From Parvibaculum sp. (GTDB lineage Bacteria > Pseudomonadota > Alphaproteobacteria > Parvibaculales > Parvibaculaceae), in assembly GCA_019635965.1 (NCBI GenBank), contig JAHBYK010000001.1:1-64000 (forward strand): a DNA stretch of 64,000 nt, in the 5' to 3' direction. Shown here in pieces: positions 59,337 through 64,000 of the stretch. The notes under the pieces were generated by a model. That model was not told the DNA's origin, ran no database searches, and worked only from the letters and a program-made list of their open reading frames with translations. The translations under genes were made by a program, and so were the position numbers. Positions within the stretch are counted from its first letter, which is position 1. Every line of letters starts with the position of its first letter.

Positions 59337-59532
59337 ATTTCCTTCCTCCCCCTGTCGCCTGACGATTGCACCATGCGCGTAATGCGATGGAAAGCGGAAA
59401 TGCAGTCCGCTTGACCCAACGTATTCCTTGGCCGGTTCCGGCGCCAACAGACCGCTGGCCCAATGCAAATTCAGTTGTGCTATAGGCTGCAACATCGAAA
59501 TTCACAGCAGGAGCGGCGGAAGCCGGAGGCAC

Positions 59533-60711
59533 ATGGGACAGGCTCAGGCGATACCGGGCAGGGCGGAAGCGATTGCGGCAAGGGTCGAGGATTTCGTGCG
59601 CAATGTCGTTGCGCCCTATGAGCGCGATCCGCGCTGCACGGCTCATGGACCGACCGAGGAGCTGGTGCGGGAGCTGCGCGACAAGGCGCGGGCGGCAGGC
59701 GTCATGACGCCGCATATTCTGGCCGATGGCAGCCACCTGACGCAGCGCGAAACCGCGCTCGTGCTCCGCAAGACCGGCCTGTCGCCGCTCGGTCCCGTTG
59801 CCTGCAATACCGGCGCACCGGACGAGGGCAACATGTATCTCCTCGGCAAGATCGGCAGCCCCGAGATCAAGGAGCGTTTTCTGAAGCAGCTCGTCTCCGG
59901 GGCCTCCCGCTCGGCCTTCTTCATGACGGAACCGGCGCTCGAAGGCGGCGCTGGCTCCGACCCGTCGATGATGAAGACGACATGCGTGAAGGACGGCAAT
60001 CACTGGGTCATCAATGGCCGCAAGGCTTTCATCACCGGCGCGGAAGGCGCCAAGGTCGGCATCGTCATGGCGAAGAGCGAGGACGGCGCCTGCATGTTCC
60101 TCGTCGATCTGCCGCATCCCGCGATCCGCATCGAGCGCGTTCTCGACACGATCGACAATTCCATGCCGGGCGGTCATGCCGTGGTCGTGATCGACAATCT
60201 GCGGCTGCCGGCCGATCAGATGCTCGGCGAAAGCGGCGAGGGCTTCAAATATGCCCAGATCCGCCTGAGCCCGGCGCGGCTTTCGCATTGCATGCGCTGG
60301 CTCGGGGGCTGCACCCGCGCAAACGAGATCGCGACGGATTATGCCAATCGGCGCCATGCCTTCGGCAAGCCGCTGATCGACCATGAAGGCGTCGGCTTCA
60401 TGCTGGCGGAAAACCTGATCGACCTGAAGCAGGCCGAACTGATGATCGACTGGTGCGCCGATGTGCTCGACACCGGCTCGCTTGGGACCGCGGAAAGCTC
60501 GATGGCGAAGGTCGCCGTGTCCGAGGCGCTGATGCGCATTGCCGACCGTTGCGTACAGGTGATGGGCGGCATGGGCGTATCCGGCGACACGATCGTCGAG
60601 CAGATTTTCCGCGAGATCCGCGCTTTCCGCATCTATGACGGCCCGACCGAGGTTCACAAATGGTCGCTTGCGAAGAAGATCAAGCGCGACTGGGCCGGAA
60701 AATCGCACTGA
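59533..60711 (+). CDS. Acyl-CoA dehydrogenase family protein
   Basis: A 392-residue flavoenzyme of the acyl-CoA dehydrogenase fold. Domain order is an N-terminal helical part (residues 1-120), a beta domain (FFMTEPALEGGAGSDPSMM, then WVINGRKAFITGAEGAKVG) and a C-terminal helical part. It ends RIYDGPTEVHKWSLAKKIKR, which is closest to the ACAD10/11-like subfamily. The GGAGG before the ATG at 59533 supports this start; a longer frame upstream is not conserved. The substrate is unknown. An SDR gene follows after 26 bases and they are probably cotranscribed. Confidence 0.88.
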   Translation: MGQAQAIPGRAEAIAARVEDFVRNVVAPYERDPRCTAHGPTEELVRELRDKARAAGVMTPHILADGSHLTQRETALVLRKTGLSPLGPVACNTGAPDEGNMYLLGKIGSPEIKERFLKQLVSGASRSAFFMTEPALEGGAGSDPSMMKTTCVKDGNHWVINGRKAFITGAEGAKVGIVMAKSEDGACMFLVDLPHPAIRIERVLDTIDNSMPGGHAVVVIDNLRLPADQMLGESGEGFKYAQIRLSPARLSHCMRWLGGCTRANEIATDYANRRHAFGKPLIDHEGVGFMLAENLIDLKQAELMIDWCADVLDTGSLGTAESSMAKVAVSEALMRIADRCVQVMGGMGVSGDTIVEQIFREIRAFRIYDGPTEVHKWSLAKKIKRDWAGKSH

Positions 60712-60737
60712 AGCAAAATCAGAACAGGGAGGACACA

Positions 60738-61529
60738 ATGAAACTCGACAGCTCGATTTCCGCCATCGTCACGGGCGGTGCATCCGGTCTCGGCAAGGCA
60801 ACGGTGAAGGCATTGCGCGATCTCGGCGTCAAGGTCGCCATCTTCGATCTCAACAAGGAAAATGGCGAACGGGTGGCGAAGGAACTGGGCGCGACCTATT
60901 GCGAAGTGAACGTGATGGACGAGGCCTCCGTCGATGCGGGCTTCGAGAAGGCGCGCGCCGCGAACGGGCAGGAGCGGGCGCTGGTGAATTGCGCCGGCGG
61001 CGGCCGCGGCGGCAAGACCATCGCACGCGACAAGACGACGGGCGCGATCATTCCCTTCAAGATTTCCGATTTCGAATATGTGCTGGGGCTCAACACGGTC
61101 GGCACCTTCCGCTGCATCGTGAAAAGTGCGGCCGGCATGGCGACGCTCGACCCGCTGGAAGGCGGCGAACGCGGCGCGATCGTGAACACGGGGTCTGTTG
61201 CCGCCGAGGACGGGCAGATCGGCCAGGTCGCCTATTCGGCGGCGAAAGCGGCGATCAAGGGCATGACGCTGACCATTGCCCGCGATCTCTCGCGGGAGGG
61301 CATCCGCATCAACACAATCCTGCCCGGTATCATGGCGACGCCGCCCATGCTGGCGGTGAAGGACCGTGCGCCGCAGATATTCGAAAATCTCGCGGCATCG
61401 GTGCCGTTCCCGCCGCGCCTTGGCGATCCGTCGGAATATGCCGATCTCGCCTGCACCATGCTCCGTAACGGCTATTTCAATGGCGAGACGGTGCGCCTCG
61501 ATGGCGCCATCCGCATGCCGCCGCGCTGA
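60738..61529 (+). CDS. Short-chain dehydrogenase/reductase
   Basis: A 263-residue NAD(P)-dependent SDR with TGGASGLG (12-19), NCAG (84-87), the catalytic Ser153 and Tyr166-x3-Lys170 in QVAYSAAKAAI. The overall look (LDSSISAIVTGGASGLGKAT) resembles type II 3-hydroxyacyl-CoA dehydrogenases such as human HSD17B10, which fits the upstream acyl-CoA dehydrogenase. The ATG is preceded by GGGAGG. Oxidation of a 3-hydroxyacyl-CoA is inference. Confidence 0.85.
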   Translation: MKLDSSISAIVTGGASGLGKATVKALRDLGVKVAIFDLNKENGERVAKELGATYCEVNVMDEASVDAGFEKARAANGQERALVNCAGGGRGGKTIARDKTTGAIIPFKISDFEYVLGLNTVGTFRCIVKSAAGMATLDPLEGGERGAIVNTGSVAAEDGQIGQVAYSAAKAAIKGMTLTIARDLSREGIRINTILPGIMATPPMLAVKDRAPQIFENLAASVPFPPRLGDPSEYADLACTMLRNGYFNGETVRLDGAIRMPPR

Positions 61530-61537
61530 AGCGGCGT

Positions 61538-62944
61538 TCAGGCCGCGGCCGTCTTCTCGCCGCCGATGGTGCGCGGCAGGATGACGGTCGCGACCGTGCC
61601 CTTGCCGGGCTCGCTTTCGAGCCGGAATTCACCTTCCATGAGCGAAACGAGCTCGGTGACGAGGGCGAGGCCGAGGCCCGCGCCTTCGAATGTACGATCG
61701 AGACCGGCATCCGCCTGCCAGAAGGGGCGCAGCGCGCTTTCCAGTTCTTCCGCATTCATGCCGATGCCGGTGTCGCGGATGCGGATGATGGCGCCGTCTT
61801 CCGGCCCATGCGCAAGCTCCAGTGTGACCTTGCCGCCCGACGGCGTGAATTTCACCGCGTTGTTGAGCAGATTGATGATGATCTGCTTCAGACGACGCTC
61901 GTCGGTTTCGATGGACGGGAAGGGCGGAACGGCGTCAAGCGCCAGTTTGACCTGACCGCGCTCCGCACGCCCGCGCACAATGGCGAGGCAGTTCTTGCAG
62001 ACGCGCGCAAAATCGACCGGCTGCGGATTGAGTTTCAGGCCGTCGAGTTCGATACGCGAAAGGTCGAGAATGTCGTTCACCAGCGACAGAAGATGCGTGC
62101 CCGCATGATGTATGTCATGGACATAGGATTCGTAGCGCGGATTGCCGATCGGCCCGAACAGCTTTTGTTCCATCGCTTCGGAGAAGCCGAGGATCGCATT
62201 GAGAGGCGTCCTCAGCTCGTGGCTCATATTGGCGAGAAACTCGGTCTTTGCCTTGTTGTCGCGCTCGACGGAGGCATAGAGCTTCATCTTGGTGAGCGCC
62301 TGTTCGAGCGCCCGTTCGCGCTCGCCGGCCTGGGCGCGCAGGCGGATCAGCTTGCGGTTCGATCGGAGGCGAAGCTCCATGGCGAAAAAGCCGATCAGAA
62401 TGGCCTGAAGGTTCATCACCGCGAAATGCTCGATCATCGTCACGTTTTCGCTGATCGCGGCAGAGCACACGATCCAGACAGCGAAGTTGATGGCGAAGGC
62501 GATGAGAAGATGGCGGCGCGACAGGAAGAACAGGCCAACCGCAACAAAGATCAGCGCGAAATTTGTCGACTGGTAGACATCTTTTGCAATCACCATGTGC
62601 AGCGCGGAGTTCGCAAGCACGACGCCGAAGACGGCAAAGCCGACCTTGTAGGCATGTTGGGGTGCGACGAGATTCGCCCGGAGCGCCAAGGCGATGGCGA
62701 TCAGCGTGGCCATGCCGGTCAGCGCGGCAATAGTCATGATGAGCCGCGCCGGATCCTTCAGAATGATCAGATGCAGAACGGCGAAAAGGGCATACATCGC
62801 CGCCAGGAAAAGCGAAATCGGCAGAACGGATTCGCGGAAAAGCGAATTCAGCTCGCGCTGAACGTCGATGTCGCTTGTGCGATATTTGTCGCGTGAAGGG
62901 GCGGACAAGGTGACACTCCATCGACGAGCATGCTGGCCGCCCAC
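61538..62944 (-). CDS. Sensor histidine kinase with multi-pass membrane N-terminus
   Basis: A 468-residue orphan histidine kinase. About five or six hydrophobic helices (residues 40-190) form the input domain. A coiled-coil linker (205-232) leads to HisKA with His242 in FLANMSHELRTPLNAILGFSE, then HATPase_c with INLLNNAVKFTP, RDTGIGM and GAGLGLALV. No extracytoplasmic sensor domain is evident, so it may sense within the membrane. No response regulator lies next to it. The start is uncertain: GTG 62944 lacks a clear Shine-Dalgarno. Confidence 0.88.
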   Translation of the reverse strand: MGGQHARRWSVTLSAPSRDKYRTSDIDVQRELNSLFRESVLPISLFLAAMYALFAVLHLIILKDPARLIMTIAALTGMATLIAIALALRANLVAPQHAYKVGFAVFGVVLANSALHMVIAKDVYQSTNFALIFVAVGLFFLSRRHLLIAFAINFAVWIVCSAAISENVTMIEHFAVMNLQAILIGFFAMELRLRSNRKLIRLRAQAGERERALEQALTKMKLYASVERDNKAKTEFLANMSHELRTPLNAILGFSEAMEQKLFGPIGNPRYESYVHDIHHAGTHLLSLVNDILDLSRIELDGLKLNPQPVDFARVCKNCLAIVRGRAERGQVKLALDAVPPFPSIETDERRLKQIIINLLNNAVKFTPSGGKVTLELAHGPEDGAIIRIRDTGIGMNAEELESALRPFWQADAGLDRTFEGAGLGLALVTELVSLMEGEFRLESEPGKGTVATVILPRTIGGEKTAAA

Positions 62945-63017
62945 CCATGACCATGCGTTTCGCCGGGCGCGAGACTAGCTGGCGCCTGTGAATAAAAATT
63001 TAATTTCCTTGGAGCTT

Positions 63018-63494
63018 TTAGCCGCGGCCGCGATAGGGCGCGACGCCCTGGTCTGGCACCCAGACGCCCGCGGGAAGCCGGCCTCTCTGCCAGAAAACGT
63101 CGATCGGGATGCCGCCGCGCGGATACCAGTAGCCGCCAACCCTGATCCATTTCGGTACGAGCGTTTCGGCAAGGCGCTTGCCGATCGCAACCGTGCAGTC
63201 TTCGTGGAAGGCGCCATGATTGCGGAACGACTGGAGATAGAGCTTCAGCGACTTAGACTCGACGAGCCATTTGCCAGGCACATAGTCGATGACGAGGTGG
63301 GCGAAGTCGGGCTGGCCGGTCACAGGGCAGATCGAAGTGAATTCCGGCACGGTGAAACGCGCTACATAATTCTCACCCTGATGCGGATTGGGGACGCGCT
63401 CAAGCACCGCCTTTTCAGGCGAGGCGGGCATTTTCACATCGGCGCCGAGTTGCGTCAGGCCCGTCGTGCTTTTCTTCCCGGCCGGCTTTTTCAT
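63018..63494 (-). CDS. queF: NADPH-dependent preQ0 reductase
   Basis: Reduces 7-cyano-7-deazaguanine to preQ1 in queuosine synthesis. The 158-residue monomodular (tunnelling-fold) enzyme has the catalytic Cys56 and Asp63 in [15 protein letters not shown], and [16 protein letters not shown]. The N-terminal 25 residues are basic and poorly conserved. queD lies 9 bases upstream on the same strand, so que genes form an operon. Confidence 0.93.
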   Translation of the reverse strand: MKKPAGKKSTTGLTQLGADVKMPASPEKAVLERVPNPHQGENYVARFTVPEFTSICPVTGQPDFAHLVIDYVPGKWLVESKSLKLYLQSFRNHGAFHEDCTVAIGKRLAETLVPKWIRVGGYWYPRGGIPIDVFWQRGRLPAGVWVPDQGVAPYRGRG

Positions 63495-63503
63495 GTCCTG
63501 CTC

Positions 63504-63872
63504 CTATTCGGCTTCCGGGCCATCATAGACGCAGCCTTCGCGGCAGGAAGCGCGATGCACCTCGACGCGCGCGATCTCCGGCAACGGACCGGCCAGCGCC
63601 TTCCAGATCCAGGCGGCGATATGTTCGAGTGTCGGAAGCTCAAGACCTTCGATCTCGTTCAGCAAATGATGGTCGAGCTTCTCGCGTACCGCCATGACCT
63701 CGCGTTCGACATCCTCGAAATGGCGGACGAGACCCGTCGCGGGCGAGGGCTTGCCCGACAACCAGACGACGACGCGGAAGGAATGGCCGTGCATCCGCCG
63801 GTTCGGATGACCTTCATCCGCATAGGGCAGGAAATGCGCCGCGTCGAAAAAGAATTCCTTGTAGATCTTCAT
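63504..63872 (-). CDS. queD: 6-carboxy-5,6,7,8-tetrahydropterin synthase family (QueD)
   Basis: Makes 6-carboxytetrahydropterin from dihydroneopterin triphosphate for queuosine. The 122-residue protein starts MKIYKEFFFDAAHFLPYADE and has zinc ligands His13, His28 and His30 (RRMHGHSF) and DHHLLN. The catalytic cysteine of E. coli QueD (GHKCGRLHGH) is replaced: here GHPNRRMHGH. The C-terminus has two cysteines (ASCREGC), as in E. coli (TCTAGC). It shares one base (TGATG) with the queE stop. Confidence 0.88.
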   Translation of the reverse strand: MKIYKEFFFDAAHFLPYADEGHPNRRMHGHSFRVVVWLSGKPSPATGLVRHFEDVEREVMAVREKLDHHLLNEIEGLELPTLEHIAAWIWKALAGPLPEIARVEVHRASCREGCVYDGPEAE

Positions 63873-64000
63873 CACGGAATACCGATCAGCTTGTGGGTCT
63901 GGAGGCTGAGCCGCCATTTCGGATGCGCGAGACAATATTCCGTCGCCGCGCGCGTGTTCTCCTCCCGCATCGGCCCGTCCATCGGTTGCAGGAAGAAATG
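63872..64000 (-). CDS. queE: 7-carboxy-7-deazaguanine synthase, C-terminal part
   Basis: The last 42 codons of a minus-strand gene, cut by the right window edge. The product ends HPKWRLSLQTHKLIGIP, and FFLQPMDGPMREEN precedes it; both are the C-terminal signature of QueE, the radical-SAM enzyme that makes 7-carboxy-7-deazaguanine. It is upstream of queD and queF on the same strand, so the order is queE-queD-queF. Confidence 0.88.
   Translation of the reverse strand, partial: HFFLQPMDGPMREENTRAATEYCLAHPKWRLSLQTHKLIGIP

Overview
The window is a 64 kb, GC-rich chromosomal segment of an alphaproteobacterium. Four things point there: the block order nuoLMN-birA-rnj-mce-DUF1467-proS-lolCD-dnaE, the run rpsB-tsf-pyrH-frr-uppS-cdsA-dxr-rseP-bamA-skp-lpxD-fabZ-lpxA-lpxI-lpxB, the order trpG-trpD-trpC-moaC-moeA-lexA, and two copies of the alphaproteobacterial LexA box (GTTC-N7-GTTC). 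Gene content resembles Parvibaculum or related Rhizobiales, but that assignment is inference without a database search. No tRNA, rRNA, CRISPR, insertion sequence or prophage was seen.

Layout. 0-7.3 kb: end of the complex I operon, then biotin ligase, RNase J, methylmalonyl-CoA epimerase and a DUF1467 membrane protein. 7.3-11.3 kb: an accessory stretch inside this core block, with a possible small RNA, a purine permease on the minus strand, a dispersed palindromic repeat and two secreted proteins of unknown role, one with a Cys/His/Asp pattern. 11.3-20.8 kb: proS, a 161-bp inverted-repeat element, lolCD, an SOS box in front of a 45-residue membrane protein, dnaE, rpsB and tsf. 20.9-34 kb: one long plus-strand cluster for UMP kinase, ribosome recycling, isoprenoid lipid carrier, phospholipid, outer-membrane protein assembly and lipid A synthesis. 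34-45 kb: gltA and gltX, comEC, lexA with its own SOS box, molybdopterin genes and trpGDC, nearly all on the minus strand. 45-51.5 kb: a subtilisin-like autotransporter on the plus strand splits trpG from trpE, followed by a PpiD-like chaperone gene and a small membrane protein gene. 51.5-52 kb: a 608-bp gap with a minus-strand leader (promoter, 28-codon ORF, hairpin plus T-rich tail). 52-61.5 kb: tpiA, a HerA-like ATPase, cspA, two small unknown proteins, secG, pyrG, kdsA, a frameshifted phytanoyl-CoA dioxygenase, an acyl-CoA dehydrogenase and an SDR. 61.5-64 kb: an orphan histidine kinase and the queuosine genes queF, queD and queE (cut by the window edge).

How the genes work together. Most of the window is envelope construction (lol, bam, lpx, sec, ppiD, skp, rseP, uppS, cdsA, kdsA) and information processing. 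The most promising unexplained signals are the SOS-box small membrane protein at 15.0 kb, which recalls the Caulobacter SOS division inhibitor SidA in size, topology and regulation, and the minus-strand leader at 51.8 kb. Neither was recognised as a named family.
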